From: an uncultured Oscillospiraceae bacterium
Lineage (GTDB): Bacteria; Bacillota; Clostridia; Oscillospirales; Oscillospiraceae
Assembly (NCBI GenBank): GCA_944385465.1
Contig: CALWXH010000008.1
Span: 1 to 46,857, forward strand
Length of the DNA: 46,857 nucleotides
Direction of reading: 5' to 3'
In this document: one piece after another, positions 32,987 through 41,186 of the stretch
How the letters are laid out: each line of letters starts with the position of its first letter
Numbering within the stretch: position 1 is the first letter of the stretch
Notes under the pieces: model-generated
The model's database searches: none
What the model was told of the DNA's origin: nothing
Seen by the model: only the letters and a program-made list of their open reading frames with translations
Translations under genes and position numbers: made by a program

Positions 32987-35158
32987 TTACCGTTTTCTCG
33001 GCCTTCTGCGGTAGAGCTTGGCAAAGGCCAGGGCGGCGAGGAGCACCCCGAAGCATATCCCGTACAGGATGAGATTGCCGGAAGAGGAGGCGCTGGTGCT
33101 GCCGCCGCCGAAGCTGAAGTCCGGCATGTCGCCCATCCCGCCGCCCCCGCCGAAGTTGCCGGGGAAGGAGCCGCCGGAGGGGGATTCCTCGGCGGGGGCC
33201 TGGGACTCCGGCGCGGTGCTTTCCTGGGTGGCGCCGTCCGACGGCGCGGGGTCCGGGTCTGTCTCGGTGTCATCGGGAGATTGGCTGCCGGATTGGGAGG
33301 GATCGAAGCCTTCGGGCAGTTCCCCATCGCCGAACTGGGAGGGGGCGAAGCCCTCGGGCAGTTCCCCGCCGCCGAACTGAGAGGGATCGAAGCCGCTGCC
33401 GTCCTGCCCGGAGGAGGCCAGCAGCTGTACGGACGCGCCATCGGCCGCCCCCTGGGTGGAGACTGCGGACGGACTGCCGGTGCCCACGGCGTCCGAGCCG
33501 CCTTCTTCGCTGTCGGAGCCGAAGTCCCACAGGCTGTCCCCCATGCTCATGCTGCCCATGACGCTCAGGTCAAGGTGGGAGGCGTCGATGAGGGCGTCGG
33601 AATCCCGCTGTTCGCTCTCCACGGAGGGGATGGTGCCGTCGAGCTGGCCGCGGATGGACTCGCCCCGGAGCTGTACCATCTCGTACAGGGTCTCCACGGC
33701 GGTGAGGTACTCCTCATAGGTGTAAAAGGCGTTGGGGTCGCTCTCCACCAGCGCGTCGATCTGGCTGCGGGTGCGGGTATAGAACTCGTCAAAGCCGCCG
33801 CCGAAGATATACTCCTCCACCAGCCGGTCCAGATATTCATAATAGGCCCGGTGGTACTCCTCCTGTTCCATCAGGGTGTCGAAAAACTCCGTGCCGGAAA
33901 AGGCCTGGTCGATGGCGTCGTTGACCACGCTGGTGGCGGTGTCCACGCCGCTGGCCATGCTGCCCATACCGCCCATGCCCCCCAGGGCCAGGTTGTAGTC
34001 CCAGGGGATGATGTTCAGCTGGCCGTCGGACTCGTACAGATAGTAGTTGTGGGCCATCATGCCGGTGAGGCTGTCGTCGTTGACGGAGAACACGTGGACC
34101 GCCATATACCCCAGAAGATTGTCGATGTCCATGGACTCCTCCAGGTCGGTGCCCTCTGAGATGTTCTTCAGGGCGGCCACCACCCGCTTGTGGTCGCTTT
34201 TGGTGGTGTCGGTCACCTCGCCCTCCCAGATGGTGGAGTAGCTGTCTAGGTCGTCGTCGATATAGTTCAGATCCGCGCCGCCGCCCCCCATGGAGAAGAT
34301 GCCGCCGCCCCCGCCGCCGGAGAAGCCGAAGCCAAAGTCAAAGTCCTCCAGGTCAAAATCCTCCAGATTTGGCGGCGTGCCCTGGCCGCCCTGGGCGTTG
34401 TCCTCCTCCTGGGCGGAAAGGGAGAGGGCGGAGGCGTCAAACAGACGCTCAAACTGGGAAAAGTCAAACGCACCGCTGTCTCCCTGGCTGGGGAGGGTCA
34501 TGTCCCCCAGATCTCCGCCGATGTTCATGCTGTCCGGCTTGTAGAGCGCGCCGTTTTCCGTCCCGTAGTTGCGCAGCAAAAAGCTGTCCTCCACGGCCTC
34601 CAGGGCCAGGTAGACCCCCCAGTACGCGCCGTTGACGTAGATCTTGGCGTAGTTGTACAGGGAGGCGTCCACCCCGAAATACTGATACATATCGTAGATC
34701 AGCGCCTCTTTCATATTGGTGGCGTCGGCGTAGTTGTTGTTCAGCACCAGTTTATCCAGGCCGTAGCAGGTCTGCCCATCCACATACTGGTCGAACTCCA
34801 GCTTGAAGCTGTAGCGGTCGGTGGTGGGGGCGCTGGCGATGGAGGTGAGGCTGGTGTTCCCTTTGGGGCGGATGCCCACCCGGTAGAAGGTCTCACCGTT
34901 AATCTCCACGTCGCACTGGTAGTACTCCTCCGCAGTGGCGTTGGCCAGCATGTCTTCCCAGTCGGCCTCGTCCATGATGATGTTGACGCTCATGGGCTCG
35001 TCGGTGTCGAACAGCTTGGACTCGTATTCCATCGTGATGCCTGTGCCGCCCAGGGCCTGGGTGAGTGTTCCGGCCAGCAGCATGGCCGCCAGGCACAGAC
35101 AGACGGCGGCCGCCATGATCACAGCCACGATTTTGGTGATGTGCTTGTTCGCGATCAT
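32987..35158 (-). CDS. CotH-family protein kinase, membrane anchored
   Basis: A 723-residue exported protein. A hydrophobic segment near residues 9-33 serves as signal or anchor. The CotH kinase-like domain spans about 45-480, with GIRPKGNTSLTS, KLVLNNNYADATNMKEALIY, YVNGAYWGVYLALEAVEDSF and the metal-site-like IIPWDYNLALGG. A glycine-rich insertion (GFGFSGGGGGG) interrupts it. The tail has tandem units (PSQFGGGELPEGF, PSQFGDGELPEGF), a Ser/Pro/Asp-rich stretch, a second hydrophobic helix near 695-714 and a basic end (YRRRPRKR). CotH of Bacillus spores phosphorylates serines of coat proteins. Start supported by GGAGGGAAGC. It is the last gene of an operon with a VTC polymerase and a DUF4956 protein, so a spore role should not be assumed. 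Confidence 0.88.
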   Translation of the reverse strand: MIANKHITKIVAVIMAAAVCLCLAAMLLAGTLTQALGGTGITMEYESKLFDTDEPMSVNIIMDEADWEDMLANATAEEYYQCDVEINGETFYRVGIRPKGNTSLTSIASAPTTDRYSFKLEFDQYVDGQTCYGLDKLVLNNNYADATNMKEALIYDMYQYFGVDASLYNYAKIYVNGAYWGVYLALEAVEDSFLLRNYGTENGALYKPDSMNIGGDLGDMTLPSQGDSGAFDFSQFERLFDASALSLSAQEEDNAQGGQGTPPNLEDFDLEDFDFGFGFSGGGGGGIFSMGGGGADLNYIDDDLDSYSTIWEGEVTDTTKSDHKRVVAALKNISEGTDLEESMDIDNLLGYMAVHVFSVNDDSLTGMMAHNYYLYESDGQLNIIPWDYNLALGGMGGMGSMASGVDTATSVVNDAIDQAFSGTEFFDTLMEQEEYHRAYYEYLDRLVEEYIFGGGFDEFYTRTRSQIDALVESDPNAFYTYEEYLTAVETLYEMVQLRGESIRGQLDGTIPSVESEQRDSDALIDASHLDLSVMGSMSMGDSLWDFGSDSEEGGSDAVGTGSPSAVSTQGAADGASVQLLASSGQDGSGFDPSQFGGGELPEGFAPSQFGDGELPEGFDPSQSGSQSPDDTETDPDPAPSDGATQESTAPESQAPAEESPSGGSFPGNFGGGGGMGDMPDFSFGGGSTSASSSGNLILYGICFGVLLAALAFAKLYRRRPRKR

Positions 35159-35172
35159 GCCGCTTCCCTCCG

Positions 35173-35844
35173 TTACGACATATATTCGCCGTTGTAGCTC
35201 ACCAGGGTGGCGTTGTTCACGCCGGAGACGGACTGGATCTGGTTGACAAAGGCCGTGGCGGCGTTTTTGGTGCGCAGCTCCGCGGTCAGCTCGATCCCCG
35301 TGCTGTTGACCGTTTTGGACTTGACCACAAAGTGCTCCACGCTCTGCTCCAGGATGCCCAGGGCGTTGCCCTCGGCCTCCTCGTTGTCCAGGGTCAGCAC
35401 CAGGATATAGGGATTGCTGTGGATCTTGCGGTTGGCGAACAGCAGCAGGATCAGCCCGATGATGACCGAGCCGATGATGGCCAGGGGGATCATCCCCGCG
35501 CCGATGACGATGCCCACGGCCAGGGACCAGAACAGAAAGACGATCTCCACCGGCTCCTTGATGGCGGTGCGGAAGCGGACGATGGACAGGGCGCCCACCA
35601 TGCCCAGGGAGAGGACCACGTTGGAGGTCACCGCCATGATGACCAGGGTGGTCACCAGGGCCAGGCCCACCAGGGTGAGGGCAAAGCCGGTGGAGTACAT
35701 CACGCCGGTGAGGGTCTTTTTGTAGATCACAAAGATGAACAGGCCGATCACCAGGGCCACCGCCAGGCCCAGAATGGTGTCGATGATGGAGAACTCGGAG
35801 ACGCTCTCCAGAAAGCTGGATTTGAAAATGTCGTTGAAAGTCAT
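35173..35844 (-). CDS. DUF4956 membrane protein
   Basis: A 223-residue integral membrane protein with about four helices in residues 20-145 (TILGLAVALVIGLFIFVIY, FALTLVGLALVTTLVIMAV, FLFWSLAVGIVIGAGMIPL) and the conserved cytoplasmic loop SLGMVGALSIVRFRTAIKEP. The C-terminal 80 residues form a soluble alpha/beta domain (ILVLTLDNEEAEGN). It has a strong AGGAGG site and lies 14 bp upstream of cotH and 23 bp downstream of the VTC gene. DUF4956 proteins are repeatedly found beside VTC polymerases; their function is unknown, and a channel or scaffold for the polymer is a plausible guess. Confidence 0.88.
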   Translation of the reverse strand: MTFNDIFKSSFLESVSEFSIIDTILGLAVALVIGLFIFVIYKKTLTGVMYSTGFALTLVGLALVTTLVIMAVTSNVVLSLGMVGALSIVRFRTAIKEPVEIVFLFWSLAVGIVIGAGMIPLAIIGSVIIGLILLLFANRKIHSNPYILVLTLDNEEAEGNALGILEQSVEHFVVKSKTVNSTGIELTAELRTKNAATAFVNQIQSVSGVNNATLVSYNGEYMS

Positions 35845-35867
35845 GGTTTGTTCCTCCTGAATGTGGA

Positions 35868-36560
35868 TTACCCGAACCGGCGACAGGCGCCGTATTTGGA
35901 GTAGGCCTGCTGGCGGATCTCCTCCGTCTGCAGCAGGGATTGGATGACCTCCGGCAGGAAGGCGTCGAATTTAACCTCCAGAATCACGCTGCCGGGGGTG
36001 TCGGCCACCCCGATGTCCGCCACGGTGTTCTCCAGGAACTCCCGGTGGAACAGCGTGCTGCGGATGTGGGAGTCGAAGGTGACCCGGACATTGCCCGCGG
36101 CGTACACATAGGGTTCGCGGACGTAGGAGACCAGCACCCTGGGGCGCAGCTGCTGGGTGTTCCGCTTGCAGTAGAACTCCCGCACCAGGCCGGAGGGGTG
36201 TCCCATCATCCAGCCGGTATCCCCGTTGAGCAGGGCCCTGCACTCCCCCTCGGACAGCCTGGCGTCCAGCTTCAGGCAGAGGTTGTTGTATTTCAGCTTC
36301 TTCTCCAGCACCAGAAAGGACAGATCGTCGTTATAATAGCGGATGCGGAATTTTTCCCGCCTCTGGACCCCGTTGATTTTTTCCCGCAGCGCCTTGTCGT
36401 CCGCGTTGTCAAAATAAATGCTGCGGATCACATACCGGCCGTCCGGCCTGACGTGTTCATCCGGCCTCATCACCGGGCGAAGCCGCTGGCGGATGGCGAG
36501 ATAGTCCGCATAGGAGATCTGGTATTTCAGTTCGTGCCGGTACAGTTCCTGTCCTGGCAT
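35868..36560 (-). CDS. VTC-domain polyphosphate polymerase-like protein
   Basis: A 230-residue protein of the VTC family, a triphosphate-tunnel fold that in yeast Vtc4 makes polyphosphate from ATP. Tunnel-type charged motifs are present: RHELKYQIS at the start, RSIYFDNADDKALREKINGV, RREKFRIRYY, LEKKLKYN, RVTFDSHIRS and the terminal ILEVKFDAFLPE. The start at 36560 has AAAGGAG 9 bases upstream; a longer frame extends into the promoter region and is rejected. First gene of the operon with DUF4956 and CotH proteins, opposite a two-component system. Polymerase activity is likely from family knowledge, but the direction of polymer movement and its link with the kinase are unknown. Confidence 0.88.
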   Translation of the reverse strand: MPGQELYRHELKYQISYADYLAIRQRLRPVMRPDEHVRPDGRYVIRSIYFDNADDKALREKINGVQRREKFRIRYYNDDLSFLVLEKKLKYNNLCLKLDARLSEGECRALLNGDTGWMMGHPSGLVREFYCKRNTQQLRPRVLVSYVREPYVYAAGNVRVTFDSHIRSTLFHREFLENTVADIGVADTPGSVILEVKFDAFLPEVIQSLLQTEEIRQQAYSKYGACRRFG

Positions 36561-36605
36561 CTGTCGCGCTCCTTTCTTAAAATTTACCCGTACTTTACAA
36601 TACCG

Positions 36606-36624
36606 GCCTAAAGTCAGCCTAAAG
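36606..36624 (-). promoter_or_regulatory. Tandem 11-bp repeat, probable response-regulator site for the VTC operon
   Basis: GCCTAAAG occurs twice (36606-36613 and 36617-36624), exactly 11 bp apart. Read on the minus strand it is CTTTAGGC twice, ending a few bases before TATTGT (a -10 candidate). Eleven-base direct repeats are the usual site of OmpR/PhoB-type regulators, and such a regulator is encoded divergently. Confidence 0.6.
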
Positions 36625-36661
36625 CAAAAGCGCGCGCTGACGGGAAGAAAACGTACGGATT

Positions 36662-36693
36662 TTAAGCGCCCGTTAAGGATACGCTGGTATGAT
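36662..36693 (+). promoter_or_regulatory. Promoter and second tandem repeat for the two-component operon
   Basis: TTAAG at 36662-36666 and again at 36673-36677, again 11 bp apart, followed after 10 bp by TATGAT (36688-36693). The spacing fits activation by an OmpR-type regulator, suggesting autoregulation. Confidence 0.5.
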
Positions 36694-36717
36694 GGAGCGC
36701 ATGAGGAGGTGTGTGCC

Positions 36718-37392
36718 ATGCGGATTCTGGTGGCGGAAGACGATCAGAGGTTGCTCAAATCCCTGCTTTACATTCTCAAGGCGAACCACTTTTTGGCCGA
36801 CGGCGTCTCCAACGGTATCGACGCCCTGGAATATGCCGGCACCGGAGAGTATGACGGGCTGGTGCTGGACATCATGATGCCCGGCCTGGACGGCATCCGG
36901 GTGCTGAAAAGCCTGCGGGAGCGGGGGATCACCACCCCGGCCCTGTTTCTCACGGCCCGCACGGAGATCTCCCAGCGGGTGGAGGGGCTGGACGCCGGGG
37001 CGGACGACTACCTGCCCAAGCCCTTCTCCACGCCGGAGCTGCTGGCGCGGCTGCGGGCCATGCTGCGCCGGAAGGACCACTACACGCCGGACCTGCTCAC
37101 CTTCCACGGGGTGGTGCTGAACCGCTCCACCTATGAGGTGAGCTGCGGAGAACGCACGCAGAAGCTGGGCGGCAAGGAGTTCCAGGTGCTGGATATGATG
37201 ATGCGCAACCCCCATATCATTTTGTCCACAGAGCGCTTTATGACCCATATCTGGGGCTGGGACACCGATGTGGACACCAGCGTGATCTGGGTGCACATCT
37301 CCAATCTCCGCAAGAAGCTCAACGCCATACAGGCCCCGGTCAGAATCCGCTTTGTCCGGGGCGTGGGATATGTTCTGGAGGAAGGGCAATGA
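36718..37392 (+). CDS. OmpR-family response regulator
   Basis: A 224-residue two-component regulator. Receiver domain 1-115: acidic pocket in RILVAEDDQR, phospho-acceptor Asp in LVLDIMMPGLDG, Thr/Lys switch in FLTARTE and YLPKPFSTPE. Winged-helix domain about 130-222 (GGKEFQVLDMMMRNPHIILS, DTSVIWVHISNLRKKL, GVGYVLEEG). The start follows GAGGAGG by 8 bases. It is coupled to the sensor kinase through an ATGA overlap. The tandem 11-bp repeats on both sides of the divergent promoter region suggest that it controls the VTC-DUF4956-CotH operon and itself. Confidence 0.94.
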   Translation: MRILVAEDDQRLLKSLLYILKANHFLADGVSNGIDALEYAGTGEYDGLVLDIMMPGLDGIRVLKSLRERGITTPALFLTARTEISQRVEGLDAGADDYLPKPFSTPELLARLRAMLRRKDHYTPDLLTFHGVVLNRSTYEVSCGERTQKLGGKEFQVLDMMMRNPHIILSTERFMTHIWGWDTDVDTSVIWVHISNLRKKLNAIQAPVRIRFVRGVGYVLEEGQ

Positions 37393-38618
37393 TTGACAGA
37401 CTGCGCAACAGGCTGATCTGCATCTGCGTGGGCTCCACCGCCGGGGTGCTCCTTTTGATTTTTGCCCTGATCTGTTTTCTCAGCATCCAGCAGCTGAATT
37501 CCGCCATGGATCTGATCACGGACCGGATTTCTGAAAACGGGGGCACCTTTCCCGACCTCAGTGAGGATCCCCCCAAGCCGCCCCCGGGGGGCGGGCCCAC
37601 GGATTTTCTCACCGAGGAGACCCGGTTCAGCACCCGGTTTTTCACGGTGGACTTTGACGGGGAGGGGGAAATCGCCTCGGTCAATATGGACGCCGTCTCC
37701 GCTGTTACCTCGGACCAGGCCCGCCAATACGCCCTTGCGGTTGTGGAGAGGGGAAGGGACCGCGGCTGGCTGGAGGGATACCGGTACAAGCTGTACCAAA
37801 CGGATACGGGGCGCAGCGTGGTGTTTGTGGATGGGAACATGAACCGCTCCGTCTCCCGGATGACGCTGGTGTCCGCGGGGATCGTGCTGACGGGCAGCCT
37901 GCTGGTCATTGTCATCTTGATTGTGATGCTGTCCAAAAGGGCGGTCAAACCCATTGCGGAGAGCTATGAAAAGCAGAAGCAGTTCATCACCGACGCCAAC
38001 CATGAGTTGAAAACGCCGTTGACACTCATCCTGACCAACCTGGACATTGTGGAGTCGGAGGTGGGCAGAAACGAGTGGCTGGAGGACATCCGGGCCGAGG
38101 GGGAGCGGATGAGCGCCCTGGTGAAGCAGCTGGTGGCGCTGACAAAAATGGATGAGGAGGAGAACCGGGTCTCGCCGGAGCTGTTTTCCATCAGCGGGAC
38201 CCTATCGGATACGGCCTCGGAGTTCCAGGCGCTGGCGGAGCGCAGAGGGCTGACGATGACCTGTGGGATACAGCCGGGCGTGGTCTATGAGGGGGACGAG
38301 GCCGCCATCCGGCGGCTGATGTCCATCCTGCTGGACAATGCCGTGAAATACTGCGACCCGGGCGGGGAGATTGGGGTGACGCTCTGGAAAAAACGAAAGC
38401 TCGTCATTGCGGTGGACAACACGTGCGCCCAGGTGGACGAGCTGGCTCTGGACAGACTGTTCGACCGGTTCTACCGGGGGGATCAGGCCAGGGCTTTTGA
38501 CGGGGGCTTTGGGATTGGCCTGTCGATTGCAAACTCCATTGTCCGCAGGCACCGGGGGGACATTTCAGTCCGGAAAAAAGATCCGGGACGGATCGAATTC
38601 AGAGTGACCTTGAAATAA
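37389..38618 (+). CDS. Membrane sensor histidine kinase
   Basis: A 409-residue sensor. Helix 1 (about 8-33) and helix 2 (about 160-182) bracket an extracytoplasmic domain of some 125 residues that contains a proline/glycine stretch (EDPPKPPPGGGP). No clear HAMP domain follows helix 2. The H box is DANHELKTPLTLIL near residue 205, the N box LLDNAVKYCDPGG, and the G box FGIGLSIANSIVRRHRG. It is the cognate kinase of the overlapping response regulator. The signal is unknown; the location opposite the polymerase operon suggests cell-envelope or phosphate-related sensing, as inference only. Confidence 0.93.
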   Translation: MIDRLRNRLICICVGSTAGVLLLIFALICFLSIQQLNSAMDLITDRISENGGTFPDLSEDPPKPPPGGGPTDFLTEETRFSTRFFTVDFDGEGEIASVNMDAVSAVTSDQARQYALAVVERGRDRGWLEGYRYKLYQTDTGRSVVFVDGNMNRSVSRMTLVSAGIVLTGSLLVIVILIVMLSKRAVKPIAESYEKQKQFITDANHELKTPLTLILTNLDIVESEVGRNEWLEDIRAEGERMSALVKQLVALTKMDEEENRVSPELFSISGTLSDTASEFQALAERRGLTMTCGIQPGVVYEGDEAAIRRLMSILLDNAVKYCDPGGEIGVTLWKKRKLVIAVDNTCAQVDELALDRLFDRFYRGDQARAFDGGFGIGLSIANSIVRRHRGDISVRKKDPGRIEFRVTLK

Positions 38619-38632
38619 ATAGGACAGAAAAA

Positions 38633-38670
38633 GAGCCCGGCAGTTCATGGGATGATGAACTGCCGGGCTC
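38633..38670. terminator. Terminator between sensor kinase and XRE gene
   Basis: 16-bp perfect stem (38633-38648 with 38655-38670). On the minus strand it is followed by TTTTTCTG, fitting the XRE gene; it also ends the kinase operon. Confidence 0.82.
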
Positions 38671-38751
38671 AAACCTATGTTCAGAAACCGGTATCTGTCT
38701 ATCTGGGTTGTGTCCGCGGGAAACCGCGCCGCGCCATCCCTGGCTGCGGGA

Positions 38752-39225
38752 TCAGTCCATGTTCCGCAGCTGATGCCGCACCGCCTGCTCCAGCAGCTTC
38801 TGCCCCTCGGGGGAGCGCAGCACCTCCAGCACGGTGTCCCGCACCATGTCCTGGAAGGCCCGGTTCTTCAGCAGGGGAGCCAGCAGGGAGCCGCCCTCCT
38901 CCCCGGGAGCGGGGTGGGACACCGGGGCGGACTGCCGGGGCCGGATCCGGGGCGGCCTGGAAGAGGCGGGCTCGTCCTCCACCGGGAAGTCCCCGTCCAT
39001 CCAGTTGTCCTGCCGGGTGGGATCGTTGCTCTCTCCCCGGAGGTAGAACAGGGACACCCCGAAGAAGTCGGCCAGCTTTTTCTGCTGTTCCTGGGTGGGG
39101 GTCTGGCGGCCGGTCTCAAATTTCTCCGCCGCGTTTTTGGGCAGACCCAGGGCGGCGGACAGCTCCGGCCGGCTCAGGCCTTTCTGGGTGCGCAGCTGGG
39201 TGATGCGCTGTGCAAGTGTAACCAT
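38752..39225 (-). CDS. XRE-family transcriptional regulator
   Basis: A 157-residue protein with an N-terminal HTH (RITQLRTQKGLSRPELSAAL, PKNAAEKFETGRQTPT, FFGVSLFYLRGE), a disordered Arg/Pro-rich middle and a C-terminal helical segment (KNRAFQDMVRDTVLEVLRSP). The start at 39225 follows TTGAGGAGAG. This layout, HTH plus a short helical tail, is common in clostridial chromosomal regulators. Target genes are not evident; it faces away from purD on the same strand and is separated from it by a structured spacer. Confidence 0.85.
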   Translation of the reverse strand: MVTLAQRITQLRTQKGLSRPELSAALGLPKNAAEKFETGRQTPTQEQQKKLADFFGVSLFYLRGESNDPTRQDNWMDGDFPVEDEPASSRPPRIRPRQSAPVSHPAPGEEGGSLLAPLLKNRAFQDMVRDTVLEVLRSPEGQKLLEQAVRHQLRNMD

Positions 39226-39250
39226 AGGAAACTCTCCTCAAATCCTGGCG

Positions 39251-39282
39251 GGAAAGGGCCGGAACAACTCCGGCCCTTCCTG
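39251..39282 (-). terminator. Hairpin upstream of the XRE gene
   Basis: GGAAAGGGCCGGA and TCCGGCCCTTCC form an imperfect stem of about 11 bp between the purine cluster and the XRE ribosome site. It may stop residual read-through from purD; no U-run follows. Confidence 0.35.
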
Positions 39283-39305
39283 TGTAAAGTGAAATAATGT
39301 GTCAG

Positions 39306-39450
39306 ATACAGCCCGCAGTTCGCGCCCCAGGCGTGAATCATTGCGATCCATGTTTCGCCGTGACATGTGCGTGGCGAAACATACTGCTCAGCCCGCAAAC
39401 GTGCGAGCCGCGCCCCATGCGGCGAGTGCGCTGCAGCGGGCTGCAAAATC
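39306..39450. other. Densely folded spacer downstream of purD
   Basis: No gene. Several inverted repeats are packed together: TTCGCGCC/GGCGTGAA near 39317-39336, ATGTTTCGCC (39351-39360) with GGCGAAACAT (39373-39382), and CAGCCCGC (39392-39399) with GCGGGCTG (39436-39443) enclosing GCCGC/GCGGC. It resembles a REP-like or small-RNA-like structured element; no known family recognised. Confidence 0.4.
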
Positions 39451-39481
39451 CCGATGAAAAGGGCGCCGCCCTTTTCATCGG
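39446..39481 (-). terminator. Terminator of the purine operon after purD
   Basis: A perfect 15-bp inverted repeat at 39451-39481 begins three bases after the purD stop on the minus strand and is followed by GATTTTGC. Confidence 0.75.
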
Positions 39482-39483
39482 CT

Positions 39484-40743
39484 TTAAAATGCGTGGCCGA
39501 TATCCCTGCGGAAATGCATGTCCTGGAAGGAGATATGCCTGGCCGCGTCATAGGCTTTGGCGATGGCCCCCTCCAGGTCGGGGGCGGTGGCGGTGACGCC
39601 CAGCACCCGTCCGCCGTTGGTGAGGTACTGGCCGTCGGGGCCCAGCTTGGTGCCGGCGTGGAACACCGTGGCGGTCTTGCCCGCCTCCTCCAGGCCGGAG
39701 ATGGGATAGCCCTTCTGATAGTCCAGGGGATAGCCGCCGGAGGCCAGCACCAGAATGCAGCCGGCCTCGTTTTTCCACCGGATGGGGAGCTGGTCCAGGG
39801 TGCCGTTCACACAGGCCTGGAGGATGTCCATCAGGTCGCTGTCCAGCAGGGAGAGGACCACCTGGCACTCCGGGTCGCCGAAGCGGGCGTTGTACTCCAC
39901 CACCTTGGGCCCCTGGGGGGTGAGCATCAGGCCGAAGTAGAGCACCCCCTGGAAGGGGCGGCCCTCAGCGCGCAGAGCGTCCACCGTGGGCTGGAAGATC
40001 TGCTCCATGCACTGTTTGGCGATGGCCGGGGTGTACTGGGGCGGGGGAGAGATGGCCCCCATGCCGCCGGTGTTGGGGCCCTGGTTGCCGTCATAGGCCC
40101 GCTTGTGGTCCTGGCTGGCGGGCATGGGCACCACCGTCTTGCCGTCGGTGAAGGCCAGCACCGTTACCTCCGGGCCGGTCATGCACTCCTCGATGACCAC
40201 GGTGTTCCCCGAGTCACCGAACTTGTGGCCCTCCATCATCTCCCGGGCGGCCTGCTTGGCCTCGTCCACAGTGGCGGCCACCACCACGCCCTTGCCCAGG
40301 GCCAGACCGTCCGCCTTTACCACGATGGGGGCGCCCTCCGCCTCAATGTAGGCCAGGGCCTGGTCCAGCTGCGTAAAGGTCTGGTACTTGGCGGTGGGGA
40401 TGTGGTACTTTTTCATCAGTTCCTTGGAGAAGGCCTTGCTGGCCTCCACGATGGCGGCGTTGGCCCGGGGGCCGAAGGCGGGGATGCCCGCCGCCTCCAG
40501 CGCGTCCACCATGCCCAGGGCCAGGGGGTCATCCGGGGCCACCATGACAAAGTCCATGGCGTGCTCCTTGGCCCAGGCCACCATGCCGTCCACGTCGGTG
40601 GCCTTCACGTCCACGCAGGTGGCCACCTGGGCGATGCCCGCGTTGCCGGGGGCGCAGTAGAGCTGCGTCACTTTGGGGGACTGGGCCAGCTTCCAGCAGA
40701 TGGCGTGCTCCCGGCCGCCGCCGCCCACAACGAGTACTTTCAT
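39484..40743 (-). CDS. purD: Phosphoribosylamine-glycine ligase
   Basis: A 419-residue ATP-grasp enzyme for the second step of purine synthesis, joining glycine to phosphoribosylamine. Family motifs: MKVLVVGGGGREHAICWKLA, the ATP-grasp segment PIVVKADGLALGKGVVVA, the signature QDHKRAYDGNQGPNTGGMGA and EYNARFGDPECQVVLSLL near the active site. The ATG at 40743 has GAGGTG 7 bases upstream; a GTG three codons earlier is a weaker choice. It is the last gene of the purine cluster and is separated from purH by an insertion carrying a four-helix-bundle gene. Confidence 0.97.
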   Translation of the reverse strand: MKVLVVGGGGREHAICWKLAQSPKVTQLYCAPGNAGIAQVATCVDVKATDVDGMVAWAKEHAMDFVMVAPDDPLALGMVDALEAAGIPAFGPRANAAIVEASKAFSKELMKKYHIPTAKYQTFTQLDQALAYIEAEGAPIVVKADGLALGKGVVVAATVDEAKQAAREMMEGHKFGDSGNTVVIEECMTGPEVTVLAFTDGKTVVPMPASQDHKRAYDGNQGPNTGGMGAISPPPQYTPAIAKQCMEQIFQPTVDALRAEGRPFQGVLYFGLMLTPQGPKVVEYNARFGDPECQVVLSLLDSDLMDILQACVNGTLDQLPIRWKNEAGCILVLASGGYPLDYQKGYPISGLEEAGKTATVFHAGTKLGPDGQYLTNGGRVLGVTATAPDLEGAIAKAYDAARHISFQDMHFRRDIGHAF

Positions 40744-40762
40744 AAATGACACCTCATTTGCG

Positions 40763-41181
40763 AATTAGGAATTAGAAGTTAGGAATTAGGAATTTTACCG
40801 TCACGGACAGATTTCGTGATGGCGGCGAGGAGTTTTCGCAGCTCGTCACAATCAGCCTGGAGCGAGGCGTATTCAGAATCTGAAAAATAGCCGCAGGAGT
40901 GGAGAAGTTCCAGCCAGTACAAGGTCTCGGCACATTCCTTGAGCGCGATGTACAGCTTGTTCAAGAAATCCTTGCGGCTACTTCCATACTGAGCTTCCGC
41001 GATATTCGCTCCGATGCTGGTACCGCTACGCAGGAATTGCTTGGAGAGGACAAACTCTCGCTTATCGTCACAGAGATAGCGATAGGCAAAGACGACGCGT
41101 TTGGAAAAGGCGAGACTTTTGGTTCGAATCGCGTTTTCGTTCTCCATACAATTCCTAACTCCTCATTCCTAATTCCTAATT
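40763..41181. mobile_element. Heptad-ended insertion A with four-helix-bundle gene
   Basis: A 419-bp segment in the purH-purD spacer bounded by inverted arrays of the heptads AATTAGG/AGTTAGG/AATGAGG. The left end reads AATTAGGAATTAG and so on for about 33 bases; the right end, reverse-complemented, starts with the same 13 bases. One gene fills the interior, and its last codons are made by the left array. The same ends bound two short gene-less segments in neighbouring purine spacers. No target duplication was recognised. Confidence 0.65.
40779..41147 (-). CDS. Four-helix-bundle protein (23S rRNA intervening-sequence family)
   Basis: A 122-residue helical protein of the family named after proteins coded in 23S rRNA intervening sequences; Avd proteins of diversity-generating retroelements share the fold. 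Diagnostic segments are YRYLCDDKREFVLSKQFLRS, GTSIGANIAEAQYGSSRKDF and LNKLYIALKECAETLYWLELL. The C-terminal residues KIPNS come from the element's terminal repeat. Base composition is clearly less GC-rich than the purine genes on both sides. No good ribosome site is visible before the ATG, only the heptad array. It is almost surely cargo of insertion A and not part of purine synthesis. Confidence 0.88.
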   Translation of the reverse strand: MENENAIRTKSLAFSKRVVFAYRYLCDDKREFVLSKQFLRSGTSIGANIAEAQYGSSRKDFLNKLYIALKECAETLYWLELLHSCGYFSDSEYASLQADCDELRKLLAAITKSVRDGKIPNS

Positions 41182-41186
41182 AAAAC

